From the NCBI GenBank assembly GCA_049426725.1, contig JBMSYN010000025.1, forward strand, positions 1 to 21,633: DNA of 21,633 nt, read 5' to 3'. Both the position numbers and the translations under genes were made by a program. The DNA comes from UBA961 sp049426725 (GTDB lineage Bacteria > Bacteroidota > Ignavibacteria > Kapaibacteriales > UBA961). This document shows positions 6,245-14,641 of this stretch, one piece after another (within the stretch, counting starts at the first letter, position 1; each line of letters opens with the position of its first letter). The notes under the pieces are model-generated. The model saw nothing but the letters and a program-made list of their open reading frames with translations, did not search any database and was not told the origin of the DNA.

Positions 6245-9200
6245 ATGATTATTGCTTCCATGTGGAGATTATTCTCTTTAATTATCATTGTAACTACTTC
6301 CATTTCATTGAATGCTCAGGTGACTGATTACAATGAAAAAAGAGGAAGTGGAGATGTCAGTGATGGGACCGATTATTATATCGGGATTCCAGCATGCCAA
6401 AAATATCCGGCAGATTTATTGTCCGGTGGTCAAAGTGCTTATGAATTGTGGCTTTCCTCGAAAGTCAATACGACTGTCACTCTCAAAGCAGAAGGAATTG
6501 GATATGAAACAACGATTGCACTCACGGCAAATACCGTGAAGATTGTCAATCTGCCAAGCGAACTTGTCAATGATGAAAGCGAAGTTGCACGCCCGCATGG
6601 TGTCAGACTTTTTGCATCAGATCCATTTTCGGTGACAGTTGCTAATAATTGGAGATCATCCGGTGCGGTGTATAAAGCATTGCCCGTAGAATTGTGGGGT
6701 AAATCATATCGCACACTGAATAATTTTCAGGATCGTGATGATAAGATGCATCCCGGACAAATCATGATCATGGCTGCTTATGATGACACAAAAGTAAATA
6801 TCAGGGCAAAAGCACGCACCGAGAAAGGTGTGGGAACAGTTGTATTGAACAAAGGCGAAGTATTTGTAGTACTCGCTGAAGTTGATTCTTTGTATCATCA
6901 CAATTCAAAAGGTGACTTGACCGGTTCTTTGGTTGAGTCAAATAAACCAATTGGAGTTGTGAGTGGGCACACAAAGGGTGCATTTCCTCGTTTTGAAGAA
7001 ACATTTCATGGCATTCGTACGGACATGCTTCGTAATGCCTATGTTGAGATGTTGATGCCGACAACGGCAACTGGTACTGAATTTATGTCGGCACCACGCA
7101 AGCTCACCCCAAACAGAAAATTCACAGGACCCCAAGAAGAAGGTGAATTAATTCGATTTGTCGCAACAGAAGACGGAACGATTGTCAGCCAAATGCGTCA
7201 AGACGGAACGGGCATGAAGCAACTCAATGTGCCTATGAAAGCCGGAGAATATTTCGATATTCTGAGTTTGGTGGATCCCGGATATTACAAATCAAATAAG
7301 CCGATCATTGTTGGACAATACATGAAGGCATGGCTTCAACATTTTTATGAAGCAGACAAAGGCGAAAGTCCATTGGGTCATGTCTTTGCCGGAAATGGAG
7401 AACTCACAACATTAACCCCGCTTCATGCTTGGCCATCAAGTGCGGTGTTTTACTCTCCGACTGAAAACAATAATTATGTCTATGTCACTTTCCGCACAGA
7501 AGATGTTGGCAAGCTGAAGATTGATGGAAAATTATTCCAAACATTCTTTGGTTCTTCAATCAAAGAGTATAAGGGAACCCCATATAGTTTTGCAAATAAA
7601 GAAGTTGGAATTGGAAGCCATATCATCGAAGGTGCACAATTCGCTGCATACTCTTATGGACATTGGGATGATCCAACAGGTGGCTTTAAAAATTATGCTT
7701 ATGCCTATCCTGTTGCTGTCAATGCTTCCATGCCTTGTGAAGATTCAGTATTGATTTCAGGCGATCCAAAATGTGGCATCATCAATGGAACAGCAGGAGT
7801 ATTGCCTGTTGAAAGTGAATGTGCTGCTTTGTTGAATCTTCGTCTTGACATGCAACAAAGTTCAAACATGAAACTTACCTTGCCTGATGATAATATTCTT
7901 GGTTTGAAAGAGACAACATTCATGCTTAGCGTGATTGACATGTCAAAGCCGGCTACAGGAATCATTCGCGCAACAACACGCTCTGGTAAATTTGTCGAGC
8001 GCACATATACCTATACACCGGAAGAATTGTCTGCTGATCCTTTGGCAATCAATTATGGTATGGTTGGCGTTGGTGATACCGTGAAGCAGACGATCACGCT
8101 CACAAATCCAAGCAAGAAGCAAACTACTGTCATCAAAGAACTCAAATTAAAATTCAAGAGCAAGGAATTTGTACTTCCAAACGGAATATTCCCAGTCACA
8201 TTGGCTCCACAGGCATCAAGAACAATTGAGATTCCTGCAACAAGCTTGGAAGTAAAATCAGGCGTAATCGTTGATTCATTGATTGCAGTTTTGGAATGTC
8301 GCGAAGTATCACTCACAGAGCTTCGTCTGCTTCCAATCAAACCACAAGTGTATACAGGCGATGCTGATTTTGGCAAAGTGCCCGTCAACTCAGAACGCAA
8401 ATTGGATGTATTGATTCGCAATACTCGCAAAGTGGATATCGTGGTCACCGGAATCAATTGGCCGGATGCAGACAAACAATATTTTCCTCGCGTTGAAGGA
8501 TTGATTGAGAATTTCCCATTGACAATCAAAGCAAATGGAGAATTCCCATTCAAAGTTGTCTTCACACCGGGTGCATCAGCAAATGTTCAGCGTGAAACAA
8601 GAGCAATGCTCACATGCAATACCGATGATATTAAAATATATTCAGACTGGAAAGGGATGGCTGTCGAGGCAGGTCCAATTCTCAATGGATATGATTGGAA
8701 AGAACGTCGCGTATTGGATGATTTCGTGACACCATCCACAAAAGCAAATGGCTATCAAACAACGATTGAATATGGAAATTCCGGTTCAACGCCATTGACA
8801 GATATTGTCATGACAATTTCTGGTGCAGATGGGTCATATTTTACCGTTCCAACAAATCAAGTTGCAAATAGACTCGGTGAAAATGAATTCAAAACTCTTG
8901 ATGTTCATTTCTTGCCTGAATGGGTGAAGGGAAATCGCACAGGTGAAAGACCTTATGAACTTACCATCACTTTGACCGGCAAAGATAATGGTGTTGATAA
9001 ATCAGTTAATGCCACATTGAAAGGCATTGGTGTTCAACCGCATATTGCAATGACGCCATCAATTGATTTTGGAACAATATTGCCAAATGACACCAAATCA
9101 CTCAATGCTGAAATCACTTCGAATGGTACAATGGATCTCACATTGATGAATGCAAATGGCGGCATCAAAATCATCGGACCCGATGCAAGCAAATTCACGA

Positions 9201-10519
9201 TCGATCCTTCATTCTTTGTAAATGCTGGTGCATATCCATTGACTCTTGTAAAAGACAATGGAGCAAATGTATTGTCATTGCCAATCATCTTTACAGCCGG
9301 AACAGTCACTGCACCAACTACATTCAATGCTACGGTGGTACTTGAATCTGATGCTCCTGAAACAGTTCAAACCGAACTGAAAGCTTATGTGGAACCACAA
9401 GGTTCACCAAAAGGCGAACCCACAGACATCACTTTGAAGCAATTCATCACATTGAAAAAAACAGGTCAAGTAGAATTGAAAAATATCGGTGATGCTCCAA
9501 TGACTGTCACCTCCATAGGTAATCCTCAAGGCAATGGAGCATTCGTGTGGAAGGCAAATTCAACAATGCAATTGCCGGCAACGATTGCACCGGGAAATGC
9601 ATTGACCGTGGATGTCACATTTAGTCCGACAATGATTCGCACAGATGTGAACAATGCAATATTGAATGATGTAGCAACAATCACCTATACCACAAATGCC
9701 GGTGAATATACATCAACATTAACCGGTATTCCTGATGAGATTGTATCTCTTGTGCGTGTTGGCAGTGAAAGTTATACAGTAAAGCCAGGTGGCATTTCAG
9801 ATTGGTTGACTTTGGAATTGAGTGACAAAGAAGCAAGCATTGCAAGATTGGAAAATCTTGATCGTGCGGAAGTCAGAAATTTCCAAGCAACAATCAATTA
9901 TAATCCAACTGTTGCAGAACCATTGCTTGGAACCGAAGACCTAGTCGTAGGAAATATGACAAGCAATTGGAAAATCAATAGCGCGCAAATCGTTAAGCCC
10001 GGAGAATTTGTCGTTCGCATGAGCGGTCCAACACAACTTTCGGGAACAGGTACATTATTCAAATTCAAGATGAAAGGATATCTTGATACGAATAAAAATA
10101 CTCCGCTTGGTTCAAACTTGACAATCCTGAATGACAATGGTGATAAGGATTTGATCAAATTAGGATATACTCGCATTGAAAATCGTCCAGGAAAAATTGC
10201 ATTGATTTTCGACTGCGCAGGAAATATTCGTGGCGTTCGTTTTGCAACAGGTCAATATGCCCTCAAAGGCGCATATCCGAATCCATCTTCAGGAAAAGTC
10301 ACCATCCCATTCAGCACTGGTTTGGATGGCCATGCAAAGATTGGCATCTACAATACGCTCGGTCATTGCGTTGCCGTGCTATTGAATGATCAAATCAAAG
10401 CTGGCGACTATGCCTTGGAAGTGGACTTGTCAGACCTTAACATTGGCTCAGGTGCTTATATTCTGCGCTTGGAAACAGCAAAATTCATTCAAACAGAACA
10501 AATCATGCTGTCAGAATAA
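6245..10519 (+). CDS. Giant secreted T9SS protein: IgGFc-binding-like N-terminus, ASH repeats, cohesin-like domain
   Basis: The 1424-residue protein begins with a signal peptide (residues 1-25, ending 'SISLNAQ'). Residues ~30-390 resemble the IgGFc-binding N-terminal domain: 'GTDYYIGIP', 'VANNWRSSGAVYKALPVELW', 'GQIMIMAAYDDTKVNI', 'GDLTGSLVESNKPIGVVSGH' and 'NKPIIVGQYMKAW'. Residues ~590-1160 carry ASH / choice-of-anchor D beta-sandwich repeats ('INYGMVGVGDTVKQTITLTN', 'ADFGKVPVNSERKLDVLIRN', 'SIDFGTILPNDTKSL'). Residues ~1170-1315 look cohesin-like ('VRMSGPTQLSGTGTLFKFKM'). The last ~80 form a T9SS type A sorting domain ('GAYPNPSSGKVTIPFS' to 'IGSGAYILRLE'). It is a surface or secreted structural or adhesive protein; ligand unknown. 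AAAGGAAAGAG (6229-6239) is a good ribosome site for ATG 6245, and a strong terminator follows. Confidence 0.9.
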   Translation: MIIASMWRLFSLIIIVTTSISLNAQVTDYNEKRGSGDVSDGTDYYIGIPACQKYPADLLSGGQSAYELWLSSKVNTTVTLKAEGIGYETTIALTANTVKIVNLPSELVNDESEVARPHGVRLFASDPFSVTVANNWRSSGAVYKALPVELWGKSYRTLNNFQDRDDKMHPGQIMIMAAYDDTKVNIRAKARTEKGVGTVVLNKGEVFVVLAEVDSLYHHNSKGDLTGSLVESNKPIGVVSGHTKGAFPRFEETFHGIRTDMLRNAYVEMLMPTTATGTEFMSAPRKLTPNRKFTGPQEEGELIRFVATEDGTIVSQMRQDGTGMKQLNVPMKAGEYFDILSLVDPGYYKSNKPIIVGQYMKAWLQHFYEADKGESPLGHVFAGNGELTTLTPLHAWPSSAVFYSPTENNNYVYVTFRTEDVGKLKIDGKLFQTFFGSSIKEYKGTPYSFANKEVGIGSHIIEGAQFAAYSYGHWDDPTGGFKNYAYAYPVAVNASMPCEDSVLISGDPKCGIINGTAGVLPVESECAALLNLRLDMQQSSNMKLTLPDDNILGLKETTFMLSVIDMSKPATGIIRATTRSGKFVERTYTYTPEELSADPLAINYGMVGVGDTVKQTITLTNPSKKQTTVIKELKLKFKSKEFVLPNGIFPVTLAPQASRTIEIPATSLEVKSGVIVDSLIAVLECREVSLTELRLLPIKPQVYTGDADFGKVPVNSERKLDVLIRNTRKVDIVVTGINWPDADKQYFPRVEGLIENFPLTIKANGEFPFKVVFTPGASANVQRETRAMLTCNTDDIKIYSDWKGMAVEAGPILNGYDWKERRVLDDFVTPSTKANGYQTTIEYGNSGSTPLTDIVMTISGADGSYFTVPTNQVANRLGENEFKTLDVHFLPEWVKGNRTGERPYELTITLTGKDNGVDKSVNATLKGIGVQPHIAMTPSIDFGTILPNDTKSLNAEITSNGTMDLTLMNANGGIKIIGPDASKFTIDPSFFVNAGAYPLTLVKDNGANVLSLPIIFTAGTVTAPTTFNATVVLESDAPETVQTELKAYVEPQGSPKGEPTDITLKQFITLKKTGQVELKNIGDAPMTVTSIGNPQGNGAFVWKANSTMQLPATIAPGNALTVDVTFSPTMIRTDVNNAILNDVATITYTTNAGEYTSTLTGIPDEIVSLVRVGSESYTVKPGGISDWLTLELSDKEASIARLENLDRAEVRNFQATINYNPTVAEPLLGTEDLVVGNMTSNWKINSAQIVKPGEFVVRMSGPTQLSGTGTLFKFKMKGYLDTNKNTPLGSNLTILNDNGDKDLIKLGYTRIENRPGKIALIFDCAGNIRGVRFATGQYALKGAYPNPSSGKVTIPFSTGLDGHAKIGIYNTLGHCVAVLLNDQIKAGDYALEVDLSDLNIGSGAYILRLETAKFIQTEQIMLSE

Positions 10520-10542
10520 AGCATTTCTGAAATTTTATTCCG

Positions 10543-10580
10543 AAATCCCCTGTTGATGAGATATCGACAGGGGATTTTTT
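10543..10580 (+). terminator. Rho-independent terminator
   Basis: A 15-bp stem pairs AAATCCCCTGTTGAT (10543-10557) with ATCGACAGGGGATTT (10563-10577), with one G-T wobble and a 5-nt loop. A T-run through 10580 follows. It closes the large T9SS gene. Confidence 0.92.
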
Positions 10581-10668
10581 GTTGTCAAATACCGATATTT
10601 GTAAACATTTTGTCATTGGACAAAACCTCACATACTGAATCTTGTTTCACCAAACGGTTATAACAATC

Positions 10669-12909
10669 ATGGCATTCGATCTTGAGATGATACGGAACGT
10701 GTATTCCGCACTTCCGGGGAAAGTTCAACAGGCAAGAACTCTTCTTGGCAAACCTTTGACTCTTGCCGAGAAAATTCTCTATGCACATATGACGGCGATA
10801 CCTTCTGCGCCTCATCAACGCGGAGCATCCTATGTTGATTTCAATCCTGATCGTGTTGCCATGCAAGATGCAACTGCCCAAATGGCTTTACTTCAATTCA
10901 TGAGTGCCGGTATTCCAAAGGTTGCGGTTCCATCAACCGTTCATTGTGATCATTTGATTCGAGCAGAGCATGGAGCTGACAATGATTTGAAGCAATCATT
11001 GATAGAAAATGATGAAGTGTTCGCTTTTCTTGGATCAGTATCTCAAAAATATGGCATCGGTTTTTGGAAGCCGGGTGCAGGAATCATTCATCAAGTTGTA
11101 TTGGAAAATTATGCATTCCCCGGCGGTATGATGATTGGTACGGATTCTCATACACCAAATGCCGGCGGACTTGGCATGATTGCAATTGGTGTTGGTGGCG
11201 CAGATGCAGTGGATGTGATGGCAGGTATGCCATGGGAATTGCAAATGCCAAAACTCATCGGCGTAAAATTGACCGGGAAAATGAGTGGTTGGACATCCGC
11301 AAAAGATGTGATTTTGAAACTTGCAGGCATCCTCACCGTGAAAGGCGGAACAGGCGCAATCGTGGAATATTTTGGCGATGGATGTGCTTCATTCAGCGCA
11401 ACAGGGAAAGGCACCATCTGCAATATGGGTGCTGAAATCGGCGCAACAACATCGATCTTCCCATGTGATGAATCCATGATGCGTTATCTCCGTTCAACGG
11501 ATAGATCAGACATTGCAGATTTGGCTTCTGCAGTTATGGAACATTTGCGCGCAGATGATGAAGTGATTGCAAATCCGGAAGCATATTATGATCAAGTGAT
11601 TCATATTGATTTGGATGCCCTTGAACCACATGTCAATGGACCTTTCACTCCCGATCGCGCAATGCCAATCAGCGAATTCACCAAAGCTGTGAAAGAAAAC
11701 AATTGGCCGGCAGAATTGCGTGTTGCTTTGATTGGGTCTTGCACGAATTCAAGTTATGAAGACATGAGTCGTGTTGCAGAGATTTCTTCTTATGCTGCAT
11801 CTCAAGGACTCAAAACAAAAAGTGAATTCACTATCACTCCGGGATCAGAACAAGTGCGTGCAACGATTGAACGCGATGGTTTATTGACAGCCATGGAATC
11901 AGTCGGTGGAAAAGTGTTGGCAAATGCATGCGGACCATGCATTGGTCAATGGAAGCGACATGATGTTCAAAAAGGCGACAAAAATTCAATCATCACTTCT
12001 TTCAATAGAAATTTTACAGCCAGAAATGATGGCAATCCTGATACACATGCATTCGTGGCTTCACCTGAAACCGTGATTGGTTTTGCATTGACAGGAGATT
12101 TAACGGTTGATTTCACGAAAGAACCTGTCAATGGCATCATGCTGAATCCACCAAGAGGCAAAGAATTACCCGACGGTGGATTTGTTCCTGATGAACATGG
12201 TTTTGTTGCTCCTGCGCAAGATGGATCTTCTGTAAATGTTGTGATTGCACCAGAATCACAACGCTTGCAGGCATTGTCACCATTTAATGCACCAAAGCCC
12301 GAAGAATATCAAAATATGCCTTTGCTCATCAAGGTAAAAGGAAAGTGTACGACTGATCATATCAGCATGGCGGGTCCATGGTTGCGCTTCCGCGGTCACC
12401 TCGACAATATCTCCAATAATATGTTGATTGGTGCCATCAATTATGTGAATGACAAAGCAAATACAATCAAGAACATGTTCACCGGTGAATATGATGAAGT
12501 CCCAAAAGTTGCTCGTGATTATAAAGCTCGCGGCGCTTATTGGGTTGTGGTTGGAGAAGAGAATTATGGCGAAGGTTCTTCTCGCGAACATGCCGCAATG
12601 GAGCCCCGTTTTCTCGGTGGCAAAATCATTCTCGTGAAATCATTTGCGCGTATTCATGAAACAAATCTGAAAAAGCAAGGAATGTTGCCACTCACATTCA
12701 CAAATGCCGCTGACTATGAACTCTTCAAAGAGGGCGATGTGATTTCAATAGACATTACAATGCTTGCTCCGGGCAAAACACTTGAAATGCATATTGCTCA
12801 TGCTGATGGAAGCAGTGATGCAATCACGGTCAAACATACGATGAATGATCAACAAATCGGTTGGTTCAAAGCCGGTAGTGCATTGAATCTCATAGCCGGG
12901 AATAATTGA
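10669..12909 (+). CDS. acnA: Aconitate hydratase, mitochondrial-type aconitase A
   Basis: Aconitase isomerises citrate to isocitrate through cis-aconitate in the TCA cycle, using a [4Fe-4S] cluster. The 746-residue protein has the three cluster cysteines in 'IGSCTNSSYEDM' (Cys358) and 'ANACGPCIGQW' (Cys421, Cys424). The substrate and swivel-domain marks 'PSTVHCDHLIRAE', 'IGTDSHTPNAGGLG', 'FNRNFTARNDGNP', 'KCTTDHISMAGPW' and 'GEENYGEGSSREHAAMEPR' are all present. The cysteine numbers equal those of pig mitochondrial aconitase, and the protein belongs to that type rather than to E. coli AcnA or AcnB. The start is ATG 10669; an in-frame TTG at 10642 is less likely. No strong Shine-Dalgarno or full consensus promoter is seen. 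It is a single gene between two terminators. Confidence 0.97.
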   Translation: MAFDLEMIRNVYSALPGKVQQARTLLGKPLTLAEKILYAHMTAIPSAPHQRGASYVDFNPDRVAMQDATAQMALLQFMSAGIPKVAVPSTVHCDHLIRAEHGADNDLKQSLIENDEVFAFLGSVSQKYGIGFWKPGAGIIHQVVLENYAFPGGMMIGTDSHTPNAGGLGMIAIGVGGADAVDVMAGMPWELQMPKLIGVKLTGKMSGWTSAKDVILKLAGILTVKGGTGAIVEYFGDGCASFSATGKGTICNMGAEIGATTSIFPCDESMMRYLRSTDRSDIADLASAVMEHLRADDEVIANPEAYYDQVIHIDLDALEPHVNGPFTPDRAMPISEFTKAVKENNWPAELRVALIGSCTNSSYEDMSRVAEISSYAASQGLKTKSEFTITPGSEQVRATIERDGLLTAMESVGGKVLANACGPCIGQWKRHDVQKGDKNSIITSFNRNFTARNDGNPDTHAFVASPETVIGFALTGDLTVDFTKEPVNGIMLNPPRGKELPDGGFVPDEHGFVAPAQDGSSVNVVIAPESQRLQALSPFNAPKPEEYQNMPLLIKVKGKCTTDHISMAGPWLRFRGHLDNISNNMLIGAINYVNDKANTIKNMFTGEYDEVPKVARDYKARGAYWVVVGEENYGEGSSREHAAMEPRFLGGKIILVKSFARIHETNLKKQGMLPLTFTNAADYELFKEGDVISIDITMLAPGKTLEMHIAHADGSSDAITVKHTMNDQQIGWFKAGSALNLIAGNN

Positions 12910-12919
12910 TAATCCCTAA

Positions 12920-12960
12920 AAAAGAAAAAGGATTGACATCAAGTCAATCCTTTTTCTTTT
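12920..12960. terminator. Bidirectional terminator between acnA and the convergent membrane-protein gene
   Basis: A perfect 18-bp stem (12920-12937 with 12943-12960) and 5-nt loop ATCAA has an A-rich left and T-rich right arm, so each strand ends in a U-rich tail. The core is GGATTGAC/GTCAATCC. It sits between the stops of two convergent genes. Confidence 0.92.
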
Positions 12961-12977
12961 GAATATTCATCACTATG

Positions 12978-13532
12978 CTATTCATCTTTTGGGACATTCC
13001 CTCTATTTGCATACATGTGCAATATCATCATCGACAAAGAAAGCAATGCTGCAAGTGAAGAAAGAAATGAGTAGAGTTTATGTAGCATTGAAAATTGATC
13101 CAATGCTTGTAATCCTGATGGCAATGGATTGTCGAAAGATCCTATTGCGGGCACGAGAGAGAACATCGTGTATTGAATCACGACACCATAGAGCACATAT
13201 ATCAAGTTGATTAATCCAAACACAAACCACATCGATCTTCGTATTAATCCGCTGGACCATCTTCGAAGGAGAAATAATCCAAAAGCCATGATCAATAAAC
13301 CCGCAGCTTGAAGAATCACCATGCGCAATAGAATCGATTGATTTGCCAAACCTGCCAAATCCTTGCTTGGCAAAACTTTGAACAAAACGGGAGCAACGCC
13401 GAATCCAAACATGATCAATGAGCCAAAAAAGATCATGATTCCACAATACAATAAAGCAGAGGGAAGAATGAACTTTGTTTCCGGATGATTGAAAAAAGAT
13501 TTGACCAGTTCTTTATATGCTTGCATGTTCAT
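12978..13532 (-). CDS. Four-helix integral membrane protein, unknown function (DUF4149-like?)
   Basis: The 184-residue protein has four hydrophobic segments, at about residues 22-50 ('ILPSALLYCGIMIFFGSLIM'), 65-90 ('ILLRMVILQAAGLLIMAFGL'), 100-122 ('WFVFGLINLIYVLYGVVIQY') and 150-172. There is a short basic loop ('LLRRWSSGLIRRS') after the second. Spacing and composition recall DUF4149/TMEM205-like membrane proteins, but I could not confirm the family. The start is ATG 13532; a second ATG two codons later (13526) is also possible. The gene is divergent from the DsbA-like gene, 50 bp apart, and convergent with acnA, sharing the terminator at 12920-12960. Confidence 0.75.
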   Translation of the reverse strand: MNMQAYKELVKSFFNHPETKFILPSALLYCGIMIFFGSLIMFGFGVAPVLFKVLPSKDLAGLANQSILLRMVILQAAGLLIMAFGLFLLRRWSSGLIRRSMWFVFGLINLIYVLYGVVIQYTMFSLVPAIGSFDNPLPSGLQALDQFSMLHKLYSFLSSLAALLSLSMMILHMYANRGNVPKDE

Positions 13533-13582
13533 GTTGACAATTTACCCATTTTTGCATTGCAAATTCACATAAGGAATCAACA

Positions 13583-14272
13583 ATGAACATAATCATCACA
13601 CTGCTTTTTCTTTGTTCGATTACAATCATGCATGCTCAGGAAAAACCAACACTGATCTATGTCATGGATCCCCTCTGCGGCTGGTGCTATGGGTTCTCTC
13701 CGGTGATGCAAAAAGTCTATGACACCTATAAAGACAAAGTGAATTTCAAAGTGGTGACAGGCGGGATGATCATCGATGAAAAAGTGGGTCCAATTGGAAA
13801 AATAGCGCCCTTCCTCAAAAAAGCAACGGCACAAGTCACACAACATACCGGTGCGGAATTTAGTCCATTATTCCTTGACACGATTTTACAGAAAGGAACA
13901 CAAATCCTTACTTCGTTCCAACCATCGATTGCAATTCAAATATGTAAAAAGGAGAAACCCGATAGCATCTTCTCATTCCTAACAGCAATACACAAAGACA
14001 TTTACATACATGGATTACAAACAGCTGAACCAAAAGACTATGGTCGATTGGCTAAAGCAATGGGGTTTGACCCAAAAAGTTTTATTAACTTTGTATCAAA
14101 ACAAGAATATATTGATGCAGCAAAGGAAGATTTCAAGGAAGCGGAGGCATTGGGTATTGAATCATATCCTGCCCTACTATTAAGGGAAACCGAGGGAATC
14201 AGGGTTATCTCACGGGGTTTTGTCCATTGGGATCAGCTTTCTTACACATTAAATCAAGAACTCTCACAATAA
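13583..14272 (+). CDS. Exported DsbA/FrnE-like thioredoxin-fold oxidoreductase
   Basis: A signal peptide (residues 1-19, hydrophobic core then 'IMHAQ') exports this 229-residue protein. The mature part starts with the thioredoxin-fold strand 'LIYVMDPLCGWCYGFSPVMQ'. The CGWC active site (Cys32, Cys35) is followed by an all-helical insertion. The cis-proline is in 'ESYPALLLRE' (Pro196). Proteins of this DsbA/FrnE-like class form or shuffle disulfides or act as periplasmic thiol-disulfide exchange proteins; the CxxC with Trp is typical of the FrnE-like group. AAGGA seven bases ahead of ATG 13583 supports the start. It could serve the cysteine-containing secreted proteins nearby, which is only an inference. 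No clear terminator follows. Confidence 0.88.
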   Translation: MNIIITLLFLCSITIMHAQEKPTLIYVMDPLCGWCYGFSPVMQKVYDTYKDKVNFKVVTGGMIIDEKVGPIGKIAPFLKKATAQVTQHTGAEFSPLFLDTILQKGTQILTSFQPSIAIQICKKEKPDSIFSFLTAIHKDIYIHGLQTAEPKDYGRLAKAMGFDPKSFINFVSKQEYIDAAKEDFKEAEALGIESYPALLLRETEGIRVISRGFVHWDQLSYTLNQELSQ

Positions 14273-14427
14273 GTTCAAATGTGCCTCGTTAATGTCCCGG
14301 CAAATGGCACAAAGTGTCAGAAAACCTGAGTAACCGCTTAAATAAAAGGTTTTGAAAACCGAAAATAAATTTAAGAGGCTGTTTCTAAACATATTAAGCG
14401 CTAAAAGTTGGTTATTAAATAAACTTT
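14273..14427. other. Intergenic stretch before the ankyrin operon
   Basis: This is an AT-rich stretch with short inverted repeats (GTGCC/GGCAC at 14281-14285 and 14306-14310; GGTTTTGAAAACC near 14348-14360) but no U-tracted terminator. TTAAGAGGCTGTTTCTAAA (14371-14389) resembles the ends of some insertion sequences, but no partner repeat or transposase is seen. A 42-codon minus-strand frame (14392-14264) lacks a ribosome binding site and is not called. Confidence 0.4.
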
Positions 14428-14458
14428 TTTGTTTTTTGCTCAGAAACTCTTATATTTG
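14428..14458 (+). promoter_or_regulatory. Bacteroidetes-type promoter of the ankyrin operon
   Basis: TTTG (14428-14431), a 19-bp spacer and TATATTTG (14451-14458) match the consensus fully. Transcription would start near 14465, leaving a ~170-base leader that includes a small hairpin GTCTC-TTT-GAGAC (14511-14523) and a short ORF. Confidence 0.7.
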
Positions 14459-14527
14459 TGTCATTAAAGGCAAAGCTTTTAAGTATTATCTTGTTGATTG
14501 ACAGAGTAGGGTCTCTTTGAGACATAC

Positions 14528-14641
14528 ATGAATCAGGGCATGACAACATACTTGAATAAGCATTCCGAACGAATCGCAATAGGCGTTTCCACGGACCTTG
14601 CCGCTTTTTTGAAACCAAACCTACAAGAGGTTTTGATATGA
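14528..14641 (+). CDS. Putative 37-residue leader ORF coupled to the first ankyrin gene
   Basis: ATG 14528 opens a frame of 37 codons that ends in TGA 14639-14641, overlapping the ankyrin start in an ATGA arrangement. The peptide starts 'MNQGMTTYLNKHSERIAIG' and ends 'AAFLKPNLQEVLI', a normal-looking composition. The ribosome site of the ORF itself is poor (only AGTAGG well upstream, with the GTCTC/GAGAC hairpin between). The next gene's RBS AGAGG (14626-14630) lies inside it. It could be a small protein or a leader peptide that sets translation of the ankyrin gene. No family is recognised. Confidence 0.4.
   Translation: MNQGMTTYLNKHSERIAIGVSTDLAAFLKPNLQEVLI

Noticed and set aside
8053..8565. 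170-codon minus-strand ORF inside the giant T9SS gene
   Set aside because: It is the reverse-frame shadow of a continuous 1424-residue reading frame with recognisable domains.
14264..14392. 42-codon minus-strand ORF between the DsbA-like gene and the ankyrin operon
   Set aside because: No ribosome binding site or promoter is seen, it overlaps the end of the DsbA-like gene, and its length is within chance.
14415..14618. 67-codon minus-strand ORF over the ankyrin leader
   Set aside because: It runs antisense across a full consensus promoter and the coupled leader ORF, without its own ribosome site.
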